From the NCBI GenBank assembly GCA_003996215.1, contig QJPP01001768.1, forward strand, positions 186,001 through 250,000: 64,000 nucleotides of DNA. Reading direction: 5' to 3'. Every line of letters begins with the position of its first letter. The stretch's first letter is position 1. Source of the DNA: Jaltomata sinuosa (lineage: Eukaryota; Streptophyta; Magnoliopsida; Solanales; Solanaceae). Both the position numbers and the translations under genes were made by a program. Below, piece after piece: positions 22,976 through 36,100 of the stretch. The notes under the pieces were generated by a model that searched no databases, had not been told where the DNA came from, and was given only the letters and a program-made list of their open reading frames with translations.

Positions 22976-23534
22976 TAACAAATAGCCTATATAACAAAAA
23001 AATTATCAAAAAATAATTTAAAACTAAGTAAAAATGATCTTTTGCTTTCTGTCAAGTAATTTTCTATGTTTGCACAAATTTTATTAGTGTTGCTGATAAA
23101 ATATCATCGTGAGTTACATGACCTATATTTTAGAATTATCTGTCTATCTCTTAACCTATATATTATGTGTGCTTATTTTGTTATCATATTAATGCTAGTT
23201 TACTTGAAACAAATAAAAAATTAAAATTACATACAATAAAGTAACAAATAGCCTATATCACAAAAAAAAAATGTCGAAAAGTAATTTCAAACTAAGTAGG
23301 ATCGAATAAATTTGGACATGAATAATTGGATAGAATTGGTCTATTGCTTTCTGTCAAGTAATTTTCTATATTTGCACAAATTTTATTAGTGTTGCTGATA
23401 AAATATCGTAGTGAGTTACATGATTTATATTTTAGAATTATTTATTTATCTCTTAGCCTATATATTATGTGTGCTTATTTTGTTATCATATTAATGCTAG
23501 TTTACTTAAAATAAATAAAAAATTAAAATTACAT
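22976..23534. repeat. Direct tandem duplication, about 260 bp units
   Basis: AACAAATAGCCTATAT begins both copies (22979 and 23230). Both run through TTTGCTTTCTGTCAAGTAAT, TTTTATTAGTGTTGCTGATA and TATTATGTGTGCTTATTTTG to AAATTAAAATTACATA. The second copy has a short extra insert. It directly precedes a copia-like primer-binding site, so the units may be part of a decayed LTR. Confidence 0.75.
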
Positions 23535-23569
23535 AGCTTCCCTTCTTTTCCTATTTTGTAAGGAATTTT

Positions 23570-23770
23570 CTTCCAGTATCTATCTAACAATTTGGTATCA
23601 AGAGCCATGATAAGCAATGATAATGCATTGAGTGTGATAAAATCATTCATTCCCGTCTTTAATGGAGAAAGCTATTACTTTTAGAATATTCGTATGAAAA
23701 TGATATTGAGACTACAATCACTTTGATGTGATTTTGAAACCTTAATGATAAAAAGTGAAGAATTGATTGA
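23570..23770 (+). pseudogene. Ty1/copia remnant: primer-binding site and gag start
   Basis: TTTGGTATCAAGAGCCATGA resembles the initiator-Met-tRNA primer-binding site plus gag ATG of copia elements. The following frame reads IPVFNGESYYF, stop, NIRMKMILRLQSL. This matches the IP-x-FNGENY-x-W-x-IKM-x-L start of copia gag, with the Trp changed to a stop. Decay continues beyond 23770. Confidence 0.6.
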
Positions 23771-24157
23771 TAATTTTTCGTCAAGAGTAACGATAATTAT
23801 CAGTCTAATTTCATTTAAAAATGAAACTTGAGTTTTTACTACAATTATTTCAGTATAACTTTGAGATCTTGATGATAAAAAATGGAGAATTCATTGTTAA
23901 TTTTTCGTCAAGAGTAATGACAATTGTCAGTCAAGTACGATCCTATAACGAGAAGGTTATTCAAATTATTGTAGAAAAAATATTGTGAAGTCTAACTCTA
24001 AAATTTGATCAGGTAATTATTGCTATATAAAAGTCCAAGAATTTATCATTTTTTCTCTTTTATGAACTGACAAACTTTCTTTAAGCTCATGAGGCGAAAA
24101 TCAATCAATTTATAGAAAAGAATGAATAAAAGGTATTTCAAATGAAAGACACAATCC

Positions 24158-24485
24158 ATTACAAGAGAACATGCAATTAGCTAGAGACCAAATTCTTAGC
24201 TTAGTAAAATCCCTAGCTAATGCCGTTTTAGCTAGGAAAATGACCCTAGCCACATTCCGTAGCTAATAGGCGCTTAGCTAAATCTTGGCTAGGGATATTT
24301 GTCATCCCTAGCTAATTTAGCTAGGTTATTTTGCTAGGCAGTTTTTCATAGCAAATGTTAGCTAGGGTTTTTCCAAGCTAAAATTATTTAGTATGTTGAG
24401 CTTTCTTCACCATTTGCTAGGAATATCCCTAGCTAAAATGTTTCTGGCTAGGGCCAGTCCCTCGCCATAAGCTAGGGATGAGGAT
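24158..24485 (+). mobile_element. CACTA (En/Spm-type) terminus with TAGCTAGGG subterminal repeats
   Basis: CATTACAAGAGAACATGC at 24158 is a diverged CACTACAAGAAAA terminus. It is followed by many short direct and inverted TAGCTAGGG / CCCTAGCTAA motifs over 300 bp, the subterminal repeat pattern of CACTA transposons. No opposite terminus was recognised in the window, so this is one end or a truncated copy. Confidence 0.55.
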
Positions 24486-27400
24486 CACAATTTCATTTGT
24501 ATATAATTTAAAATATGATAAAAATAATAATAGAAGTCATTCAAGCTCCAACAAATCTTTAATAATTGATATATATGTTTTTGTACAACCATATCAAATG
24601 TTCCTTTAATACTCAAAAAGTACAATAAGATTAACTTCTACTATCTTAAGGTTGGTCCAGGAAAACCTTGTTTCCATTTTCATTCCATATCTAACTTCAT
24701 TCCTTGAGGTACAACTACAAGTCACATCCACCTTGTTTATTCTTTGTAAATATATGTGTACTCTGCAAACAAAATTAAGCTAATTAGATATTAATCAAAA
24801 TAACAAAATTTAACAAATCTCAAAAATAAAGTTAACAGTACTCAACTACGACATGGATTAATCTTTGTGCATGCTAGTTTCTAAGAGAAACTATATACAT
24901 GCCATCACAAGCTCCTACTGATTATTCATAAAGAGATACAAATCATTTTAGAGGTCACTAAACTTAGGATTGACTTTAGTGAGTCACTCAACTATTAGTA
25001 TTTCACCTAGAAAGTCATCCAATCAACTTAAGTGACCAGATGAGATAATAGAAAAGAAACTTTGTCCAAGTAAACAAAAATTGATCAATATTGAGTTCCA
25101 TTCTCACCACTTCAACAATCGGGTTAGGATTAGGATATACTAGAATCAATTCTGAAATTGTTTAAGAATTGAACCATGAAAGAACTGTCATGGGATCAAA
25201 AGTTTCAGGAGTTCTGGGCAAAATGAAACAACATAACTAGTATCTAAAACAACTAACTTTAACGAAATAATTTCTAGTAAATGAGCTATATAAATTGATC
25301 TCTTCATAATATTCAGACCCTGTCTCATTGACTTTTAATAGGTCATGAGTAAACTAAAACACACATACAGGTTATTAACTAAAGATTAATCACTATTAGC
25401 CGTTCATTTCAACACATTGATTAAATCAATATTTCAGTTGGGTAAGTTATATATGACAATTGGTATACAGTTTTCTACTCTTCACAAACTCCAAATCATA
25501 AGCAAAAGTTGTTCTTGCATTACATGTCAGTAGAGTCTCTTTCTGTGTATTCATTGTTGTTGCCAAAAAATATAAACAAGTATTAGTGACCAACTAAGAA
25601 AAAAGTTTAACATTGATAATGTGGTGCTGAATTGCTAACTCTTCACAAAAAAGTTAATTCTTGGCCCAAAATATTGTTAACCCACCTCAATTATTGAATC
25701 AGAATGTTAATTTTGATGGCTTGCCCAATCCAATGCAGAATTTAAAATAGCTTCGAGGACTAGAAAAGTTTGAATACTTATCATATCTCAATTAGATGAA
25801 CTCTAAGTACAATTTAACATTTAAGTTGCACAGATTTGAATTTTCTTATCCAGCTTATTGTTTGTCAAGAACAAGTTTAAGTTTTTTCTTAACAAACAGA
25901 GGAAAAATTAAATATGAAAAGAAAACAAATCGCTATAGAACTGTGCTACTGGGATTATAGAATAATAGAAAAAAAAGCCACCAAATAGATGATCTTCATT
26001 CTTTTATGACCCTCTTTAAAGCCTTTTTTTCAAATTGCAAGCCCCTTTACCCCCCTGCCTTTATCTGTTTATCAAGCAAAATCAATAATACAAATGATAC
26101 AAAAATTACCTACCCAAAATGAGTGATAAGGTCCACAAAAAAAACTTCAAGTGCTATTTTAAGAGGACTTTGAGAGGCAAAAGAAGGATTAAATCACAAA
26201 ACGAAAAGAGTAGTTGACTATATATTAGGAGTATTTGATAATAACATGTATTACGAAGTTTACCCATGAAATCTTGTGTCAATTCCTCCACGTAACGCTT
26301 GTAACGAGCTTTGGCCGGCATTACTTACTTTGCAATATTAGCCTTCAAGATTGAACTGCAGGTATTTGAATTTTTGAACAAAAAATGGAAGTTGCAAATA
26401 AATGTGTGCTAAAGCTGTGAAGTTCAAGCATAAGTAGTGATAAGTATGTCATAAAAGTATAAAATTCTTACTTATCAGTTTAACAACATCCATTGGTGAT
26501 CTCATTACTGTTTGTGATATTGCACATGCTACTACAACTGATACTCTTATATATGTTTCCTCTTGTACTAGCTTTTCAACTATGAGATACACATAATTCA
26601 AAAGATAAATCCAGCACTATTTATTTGACAAACCATATTTTTACTTTAGTTCACTTTGTTGTATCCTTATTAGGAATACTAAATGCTTGCCGAATCAAGC
26701 TTTAACTAACATAATTACTATAAAAACTCTATACAACCTTTCAAATAAGAGAAAAATAAAGAAACAAGATTGCCCCAAATAAGTTTAGAATAATTTATAG
26801 AAGTACAAGGGTACTTTGAGAATGAGAAAAAAAATGCTATGATACTGATCAAACTTTTTATAAGCAGTACATTAGTTATAAACAACTTAAATGCAGTAGA
26901 AATTAACTTTAAATATTTGTTAAGGCAGGGGAAAAATGCTCCTTAAATATCAAAGCATATGCTCTCATTGTTGTTTATCTTTGGATGGAAAACTTTTGTC
27001 CTAAAGCCACCTGCCATATTCATCAATGATGTGTCTTTTAGCCACATTCTCAATGAAAATGATACTTGTCACTGTGGGATGTTTCTCAGTGAATAACAAG
27101 TTCCATTATCATTCAAGAATTCCTATTTGCAAGGCTAACATAAGGTTGTGCATATTCAATAAAAATACATAATATGATTTAAAGACTAGACCATTTCATA
27201 TTATAATACATAGAAGAGACACATAATATAGAATCACATAAATAGGAGAGACATGGAAGCAAAGACCCACCGGTTGAATTATCTTTTTATGCCTTACATT
27301 TATATAGATCATAGACCAAGTGATTTATGATTTGTAAATAGTGATTGTTTAAATCATATAACATGCGTGAAATCTTTATTTCATGAACTTGATAAGAAGA

Positions 27401-29080
27401 AAAAGAAAAAAGTCCAGCTTAGCAACACAAAAGAGATGCATATTAAAGAAAAAAATATGAGTGTTGACATTAGCCATAATAAAGTAAAAATATTGAATAA
27501 TATTTAATTTGCATCTAATTTGAATTGTTGAGTGTTGAATAATTAATGACTTATGAATGTTCTTTTTGATTTAATGATGATGTTTATGTCATTATAAATA
27601 GAAGCCAGGCAAAAAGATTTGCATCACCATGATGCAAGTTACTGGATGTTTCTAATATGAAATTTTTTGCTCTTGATACAATTGCAAAGAATAACTCAAT
27701 ATTATAGCATTTGAAATACAATCATCTGAACATAAAGAGCCTGAATTGCTAGGTAATAAAGGTATAATTCTTGGACTATTAAAAATTAGCTCTCTAGATT
27801 TATGTGAAGGGTGAAGGGTGCACTTGTGAAAAACAAATCAAAAAATATTTTCTGTTGAAAAAGAAGGAAGACTTCTAAATGTTAACAATTAATATATGTT
27901 GACTTAATTATATTGTCCTATGTAGATTAAGTTCTTAGGTCCTGTAAACTAGTTATTCTTTAATATAATCTTTTCATATGGTATGGAAAATTTCTTCACG
28001 CTGAATATGAGTTTTTTTACAAAATTTAAAATAATGAGTCTTTTTTTTTTACAAAATATAAATTTATGGATCAAGTTTTACATTTTTAAAAAAATATAAA
28101 ATCACGATTTAAAATTTCAAATCATACTTTTTTTTGAGAATTTGAAATATGAATCATGATTTCAAATTACATATCCAAACGCGATTTCAAATTATATATT
28201 CAAACACAAGCTTAAAGCTTATGCTAAATTAAGTGTTATTACATAAGCTGAAACGGAAAGAGTATCAAATTTCAATTTTAATAATGTTCGGATCTTCTAG
28301 TCTCCATTTGCCGCTCTTCCAATATACAAGAAATTAGAAGAAAAATTAAGAAAGGCAAAACCAAAAATTAAAAAATAGAGTAATATAATAGTTGCCGTCT
28401 TGGGGGTCAAACTAGAGGAAAAGTAATTTTGTCTAAAATATCTCTATGTTTTCGATAATCCTAATGTAATATTCTGACTTTTTGTGGAAAAGAAAAAAAA
28501 AACAAGCCAATTTTGACGTCGCTTTGTGATAATGAAACCAACCAGCAAAAAATCGATTACTTGTATATTTTATTTATCTACAATGATACTTTTTATATTG
28601 TCTTATCTTTGATAATATCAAAATGATTATATATCTTAAAAACTACTAAAAAACAAGAAAAAAAACTTTTGAAATTTATTGTTTACATTTGTCATAATAT
28701 TTGTATGATTATTAGACTTTTAAAATTAGTGTTTTAAACATTCAATAATATTTGTGGCTATAAAAATTTGTCATTAAGAATAAATATCCTCTTTTAGGTC
28801 ACCATTTAGATTTTATCTTTAATTTTAAAAGTTGTGCTAATATAGCCTTTTGGACTAATAAAATATTAGACTATCGTCTAATGTATATAAAAATTTTATG
28901 CCGTGATCTTGTTTTTGCATAAAAAATTTAATTTATTCAAAAGGAATTTTTAGACCGTGTTAAAAGTTTTATAAGTTACAAAAAAATATAAAAAGAGGGT
29001 CATTTCAACCAACAAAAAATTCAGACTTTTAGGCTATGGCTTTTGATTTAACAACTCTATAGGAGCCAGTGAACTCTTAT
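24486..29080. other. Intergenic, no gene recognised
   Basis: AT-rich sequence with stops in all frames. The only coding-like speck is a 20-codon minus frame at 26281-26340. A region of repeated GATTTCAAAT motifs at 28080-28200 may be part of a decayed MITE. Confidence 0.5.
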
Positions 29081-29346
29081 GGGTCGTTTGATAGCTAGTA
29101 AAGAGGTAATTAATTCATGTATTAATTTCAGTGTAAGTTATACAACGTTTGGTAGCTAGTTAGGAAGTAAGTTAGTCATGTATAAAATTAATATGACATT
29201 TGATTTGTAATTTAGAAACTCGCATAACTAATACATGTATAAGGTATGAGGGAACTTGTGTACCGTCTTACGCAGAGTAGAAGATGAAATAGCTAATACC
29301 AACATTATTAATACCTGCATAATTCTAACCAGCTACCAAACGACCC
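29081..29346. mobile_element. MITE with GGGTCGTTTG termini
   Basis: GGGTCGTTTGATAGCTAG at the left and inverted CTACCAAACGACCC at the right bound 266 bp. The internal CGTTTGGTAGCTAG repeats the terminus. It ends about 50 bp before the GT14 start codon, so it forms most of that gene's proximal promoter. Confidence 0.65.
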
Positions 29347-29398
29347 CTCAGTGACTATAAAGAACTGATGATAAGATTTAGCAGTGGGATCTTTGAAC

Positions 29399-32083
29399 AT
29401 GGAGAAAACATGTGCAAAACCTCTAGCTATAACCTTTCTTGTTTGTTTTTTCCTTCTTGGTACCTCCTTCAACATGAGTCTTATTTTCCCATTTCACACA
29501 ATGATCACTTCAATAATCTTCTCAATATTCCCATCATCTTATGTTACTATGACAAATAATCAAGTTACTAATTCATACTTTGTTGAATCAAAAATCAAGC
29601 AATTATCTCCATCTCCTCATGTTAATAATAATAACAATAATCCTTCGATACCGCGATTCGCTTACTTGATTTCTGGATCAAAGGGTGATCTTGAAAAGCT
29701 ATGGAGGTGTTTGAGATCAATGTATCATCCATGGAATTACTATGTTGTTCATTTGGACTTGGAGTCAAGTGTACAAGAGAGATTGGAACTTGCTTCAAGA
29801 TTGGAAAAAGATACAATTTTTGCACAAGTTGGGAATGTGCATATGATTAGTAAAGCTAATATGGTGACATATAGGGGACCAACTATGGTTGCTAACACAC
29901 TTCATGCTTGTGCTATTCTTCTTGAGAAGCACAAAGATTGGGATTGGTTTATCAATTTGAGTGCTTCTGATTATCCTTTGGTTAGTCAAGAGGGTTAGTC
30001 CTCTACTCCTTTAGCACTCTTTTTACTTTTCTAATTCCACCTTATACTCCCTCCGTTTCATTTATGTGACATCGTTTGATTTATGGTACTGTATTTAAGG
30101 GGAAAAAAGACTTTTGAAACTTGTGGTCTAAAACAATTCTTAGATATTTGAGTGGTTGTAAATTTTTTCATTAAAGGTAAAAGGAGAATTATTTTTATTT
30201 ATAGTGAAGTGATATTCTTTTTGGGACGGACTAAAAAGGAGAAGGTGCCACATGAAATGGGATGGAGGGAGTATTACATGAAGGGGGGTTCAATTGAATC
30301 CCTTGGTCGAAAACTAAAGTATTATGCAGATAGAGTTAAAATAAATTTTTTGTTTAGTTCATCGGGACGTTCGCCCTCCCAATTCGAACTTTTTTCTCGA
30401 AAGTTTCAACCTTGTTTACTAGATAAATTGTTGAATTATATCAAAATAGGGGAATCTTCCAACAGTAAAGGTTGTTGAAAAATTGCTATGGATTGTAGGT
30501 TCAAATTCTGGCATTTTAATATTTTTGGATCCCCTGCTCCGCCACTGAACTCAACCAGGTCGTATCAACGGGGTTTTCACTAACCTTTTGTGTGACTCAA
30601 CTCACAATATACCATTGAAAGTGATTCTAATAACTTAAGCTTTTAAACGAGATATGTTTTATTCATGCAGATCTACTCTATACATTTTCCGATTTGAAAC
30701 CAGACTTGAATTTCATTGAGCACACAAGTGAGCTAGGTTGGAAAGAGTATGCCCCTTCTTCTCTCTTTCTCATTTTATCCTCATGTGACTGTATGAATTC
30801 ACTTAATTTTAATGTCAGTATATGTATATATTTGATGATTTGCAGGGCCAAAAGGGCAATGCCACTAATTGTAGACCCTGGGCTGTATAAGACCACAAAG
30901 TCTGATATATTTTGGGTCACACCAAAGAGAGCTGTTCCCACAGCCTTTAAACTCTTTACTGGTAAGTTTGGACAAACGAATTTGCATTTTACAAATGGAA
31001 ATGTTACGTTTATACCATATGAGTATCATAGGCTAATTCATGACATAGAATCAATGGATTTAGAATGATCTTATTATATGTATGAATTCAAATTCTTTTT
31101 GCATATGGTATTGATATGTCTCTGATGATCAAAGACTAGGGAAGCAAATATACTGCATCTGCAAAATCTGCATAGACCATCAAGTGAATTTTGACTTGAT
31201 GGACATCACCATTTTCTTTTTCTCTGTCTTTGTTATGAAACTATACACATAGCCAGTGTAATTTAACATGTGATAGCACGTCAGGCATCACTTTTGTGAA
31301 GTCACCAAATCATGCTAATCATAGAAATTTAATTAAAGTTACCTTAGAAGCCATCTGATCATACACGATGCATATGTAGAAAGCCTATTTGGTTCTAGTA
31401 GTTACTTTACTAGATTTTTCTTTTTGTAGTAAAGAAAGTGACATGTAATGATTATAGACCACGACAGTATTTGATGCATCATAGTGTAACTCCTCGAGAA
31501 TCATATTATTCGCCTGTTAAAAACCTTTTACATCATCGGTGCATAAAACTTGAATTCTAAAGCATGTTACAAACATTATACAGGTTCAGCTTGGATGATC
31601 CTTTCACGTGGATTCGTGGAATACTGCATATGGGGATGGGACAATCTCCCCAGGAATCTACTTCTATACTACTCGAATTTTGTGTCCTCTCCAGAAGGCT
31701 ACTTTCAAACTGTTGTATGCAATGCACCAGAGTTCACTTCAACTGTTATTAACCATGACATGCACTATATTTCCTGGGATTATCCTCCAAAACAGCATCC
31801 ACACACACTGTCCCTTAATGACACTGCAAAGATGATTGCAAGTGGCGCAGCATTTGCTCGTAAGTTCAAGCAAGATGATCCTGTTTTAGACAAGATTGAT
31901 ATGGAATTACTTAACAGGAATAATGGTAGCTTCACACCTGGTGGTTGGTGTGCTGGAAATCCTCCTTGTTCTAAAGTTGGAAATCCAACAAAACTTAGAC
32001 CAGGTCCAGGGGCTCAAAGGCTTCGACGTCTTATTGGCAAACTAGTATTGTCAGCTAAATTTAGTCAGAACCAGTGTAATTAG
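29399..32083 (+). CDS. GT14 family (Core-2/I-branching type) glycosyltransferase
   Basis: Exons 29399-29993, 30671-30746, 30846-30961, 31584-32083; all introns GT-AG, total 428 aa, normal for plant GT14. This family includes the Arabidopsis GlcAT14 enzymes that add glucuronic acid to arabinogalactan-protein glycans in the Golgi; the exact substrate here is inferred. A type II signal anchor lies at about residues 9-32 (LAITFLVCFFLLGTSF). The catalytic region starts with RFAYLISGSKGDLEKLWR (from 86), with YYVVHLD, WDWFINLSASDYPL, the conserved VDPGLY block in exon 3, and SRGFVEYCIWGWDNLPR and PEGYFQTVVCNAPEF in exon 4. It ends TPGGWC-x-GNPPCS plus a basic tail. The start is the ATG at 29399; the upstream in-frame GTG is not needed. 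Intron 1 contains a Stowaway MITE and a second short element. No frame damage is seen. Confidence 0.9.
30047..30271. mobile_element. Stowaway MITE in GT14 intron 1
   Basis: CTCCCTCCGTTTCATTTATG at the left and CATGAAATGGGATGGAGGGAG at the right are inverted, with TA duplications at 30045-30046 and 30272-30273. 225 bp, internally palindromic, non-coding. Confidence 0.85.
30274..30548. mobile_element. GGCGGAGC-type short element in GT14 intron 1
   Basis: GGGGGGTTCAATTGAATCCC near the left and GATCCCCTGCTCCGCCACTG at the right follow the pattern of the copies at 16021 and 21466, in reverse orientation. It abuts the Stowaway element directly. Confidence 0.6.
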
Positions 32084-33115
32084 AATTTTGTTGTATTTTC
32101 ATCCCTGCTTGCTGATCCACAAAAGCAGGAGGGGACAAGAATGTAACATTAAAAGAGCCAGACAACTATTGGCACTGAAATTGACATATTTGCCTAATGA
32201 ACAGGCCAGCAGATAAGAAAATAACACTGTAAGATCACCATCAAGGCATCAACTGATTAGAACAAAAGTTCAACTTTAATGCACTGCCGGAGTATAAGTT
32301 TTCCAAACAATCAGGCAAATATGACCTGCAATGACAGGTCTGTCTATAGTAGATACAGTTTGGTAACATAATAAACATAGCAAATAACCTGTTATAACCA
32401 TTTAAAATACACTTGACAGTATATAAATAACCTTTTATCACCAGTAAATCGGTGTATATAAGTTAAATCCGTAAATATAAAAGCAAATAACCAATCAAAA
32501 CAGTCTCATTAGCCATTATCTCCCACTGAAACGTTGGGAACTAGGTATTCATTATTTTGCATGTTTTTTTTGTCAAACCAGTTGGCTGGTCATGAACAGC
32601 ATACACATCTTAGACGGAATGTACTGGAAAATGAATAATCTCAAATGTTACCTCTGCATTCTTGCACTCGCGTGTTTAGCAGCTGATCAGATCACTGTGA
32701 ACTAAATGAGATACAGCATGGATTCTAAGACGCTCCTTGTATTCTTCTACTTACTGTCATCAGGCCAAAATATTACATTCCTGAAATTTTCATCAGAACT
32801 CAAAATTACAGAATATACAAAGAGAATAACACTTGCATCTCTTCTTACCACACCCCCTAACCAATATCTATTTACAACACATTCCACCATGAGAAAAATC
32901 TCATACTTCCATTGAGTTGTTTCCGCTATGAACTAACTACAAAAATATTTGTTTCTTGATGGCAACTTCCTTGTTACCATGGCATCGTATCGAGTTTATC
33001 TCATCTACGACCATATCTTGGTGTAACTCCCTCATTTACATTTGCTGAACTCTTCTCCTTCACACCTTTCCTCATCTTGAAGTAACTAGTCAAGCCCTTA
33101 GGGATTTCAACCACA
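32084..33115. other. Convergent intergenic region between GT14 and SPA-like gene
   Basis: Holds the 3' UTRs of the two converging genes. No other coding sequence or element was recognised. Plus frame 32706-32915 is a short AT-rich open frame without support. Confidence 0.6.
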
Positions 33116-36100
33116 TTATACCATCTCCAAGAGCTTGATATTTCCCATAGAATTGGCGGCAACTAAGGTAGGGGACTGCCCACGCCAACACACAGATGAG
33201 ATGAACTGTGCACTGTCGTCCACTTCATCACCAGAAAGCGGATCTGTGCAGTTAAATTTAAATGACAATGCTGGCATGGGAAAAGCTTTGTGGTAGATGA
33301 CAACCTGCAGGTAGACAAAAAGTACCAATTACACATTAATAATGTAAAAATGAGCAGCGATTAGCACTAATAGTCACCATGCATGGCATCAGATGATGGA
33401 AGTCCTATGTTGCTCGGACTCTTCAAAAGTGTTGACCGGTGCATGTAGGATCCTCCGAAAGTAGTGTATTGTTGGGAGGATCCGACACGGGTGCGACAAT
33501 ATTTTTGGAGAGTCCGAGCGACACACATAATGTGCAAAAGCTTATAAGATGGGGACTCCGACAAAAACTGCCTCAATTCAAAGATGAACTAAAAATACTT
33601 ATTTATTTCTTTTGTGGTGGGGATTGCAGGAGAGGGGAATGATTACAGAAAAATCACAACCTTTTCAAACCAAATTTCCTTTCTCTGTGTGTACATTATC
33701 TAACGAGAGAACTACCAAATGAAAAAGAACTACTCAAGATACAGTCACAAAAAAGTAGTTTTCTTCCTGTTGGCAGACTGTTAAATAGTTAAGGTTTGGA
33801 GTTAGAGGCTCGATAATGTAGTCTGAAGCTTTTCGCACATAAGAGTATCTAGAGCCTTATCCGAGTACTAGATATTCTGCTCTAGGATATACCAGTCTAT
33901 CACTTCATCTACTTGTATAATTATATACTTCAAAAAAGATTGAGCACTTCTTTCTTCAAAGGATCAATAGACGCTCAACAATACAAGAATCAAATTATAT
34001 ATATTTCAAATTAATGAGTTCTCTATATTGGATAGTTATCAATTTATTATTCCATATTCTCCATTTAGTGAACTGTAACACCCCAAACTTTCGAGCTAGG
34101 ATTTCAATCGTTTTTTTTTTTTGCGTGCCATTAGACCTGAACCCAAAAGATTTCATTTGTAACTAGGTGTTATGATCAAGCAGCATGTGTGAGAAGAGTG
34201 TTGGATGTCAATTAAGGTCTTAAGGAACCTGTAGCACAAGTTAAGTTGAAAGTCTCTCTACCGACTAAGTTTTCATATAACTTTCTAACTTGGGTCATCT
34301 TAAAACGATCATTGTTCCTAGAATATAAAGAGTTAGGTGGCCCATGACCCACCAAATTAAAGATCTTTGAGTCTTCTTTCCAACGCCACTGACCACTCGT
34401 CAATCCGAGTTCGGAGTAAAAAAGTTATGGGCGTTTTATCAAGCAACTGTCAGTCTGGCGCGATGATGGCGCGCCACGCCAGACAGAAAACTTCAGAGCG
34501 GTGAAGTTGGCGCATTGACTGGCGCCCCGCGCCCGACCTGGTCCGACGAAATAATTTTTCAGCTTTTAACGCATTTTCAAGGGCATTTTGGTCCTTTTCT
34601 TTTTATAAAACTCCCTTTTTATTAACCTAAACCGTTTCTATATCATTTACCTCTCCAAATCCATCAAGGAAGTGCGCTCTTTTCTTCTCCAAACTCCCAA
34701 GAACCCTAAGGGACAAGAGACTCAAAGTTTAAGGTTTCCTTCAAGGTTTCTTCCTCAAACTCTAAGATCAAGGTATGTAAAGCTAATCTCTTCATGTGGG
34801 AACCCCGTTCTCCCCACAACCAAGTTATATTTTTAGTTTAAGGTATGAATCATGTTAGGGTTTTTAAGAGTTGAAATCCTTGAGTTTAATTCTTGATCTC
34901 TTGATGAAATTCCTTGAACGCTCTATGATTTTTAGGGAGAATTACATGAGTTTGGAGTCTTTCCCCTCGACTTGATTCCTGATCTATGTTCATTGACTCT
35001 TCCAAGAAACTCGTGAATTTCCCTTGTGAATTTGAAAGTCTATTTGTGTTTCAAAAGATTGTTTCGTGTTTATTGGAATTGATTTATATTTTTTTTCTAG
35101 AAAGATTTATTTAAGAGTTTCAAGTTTATGCTTATGTAAAGTTTACAAGAATTCTTATATTATTATTATGACTTGAAAAGTGAAGAAGTTTATCGTATCT
35201 TGAGAGTCAAAGAAAAGTTAAAGAGATTTAGAGCCAAGGCTCACAAAGATAGATATGTTCATGATATGATATTTCGAGCAAACACGAATTTTAGAAAGTG
35301 TTTTAAGACTAATGTTATGAGCAGTTAATATATTTTGGGAGTAATATTTAGCACCGAGATAGGTATGGTTTTAGACAACACATTACGTTGCCACCGTAGG
35401 ATAGGATCGTCCACAAATAGGGAGACTCCTCTATTATTTACAGCCTTCGGGCTCAGCTTTGGGATCCCCAGATTATGTTTTATCTTATACCCCGGCAAGG
35501 TATAGGATGGCTCTGTCAATGAGGGCAAGTCGTTGGGTTCTGGCAACGTGGACAAGACGTTGTACTCCATGATGCTCACATGGTTTATGTCGGTTAAGAG
35601 AAACTCCCCAAAAGAAAACTTGCTTATTTTGAGATAATATATGATTGGCCGAGGCCACTAGTTTAAAGAGAATTTTTATAAAGCATTATTTTTAAGTTTT
35701 ATCCAGACTTCAGTTATTCAGTTTTCAGTTTCAGTTTTAGCTTTAAGAAAATATTTTAAGAAAGTTTTACTTATATTACTTTAAGTTTCAACATTCAGGT
35801 CAGTCATTCTTCTTTTCAGTTATTCAGCTCTGTCTATTGTTATATTATTCATATCTCAGTTTTTCAGTTTTATCAGTTCAGTTATTAGTACTGTTTCACT
35901 TTACCGCTTTGCATACCAGTACATTCAAAGTACTGACGCCTCTTTTTGGCGCTACATCATTGGACGATGTAGCCCCCAGCTTTCAGATATGCAGGTTCCT
36001 GAGTAGACTCATCAGCTTGAGTGAGTTCTCATTATTCTCGAGGACTTAGCACTATTCCAGTCATCATCTTATTTTGTTACATAAAGGTAGTTGTACTCAG

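Noticed and set aside
26281..26340. Minus-strand MPAKARYKRYVEELTQDFMG-like frame
   Set aside because: Only about 20 codons, no recognisable family, no continuation on either side; kept only as a note.
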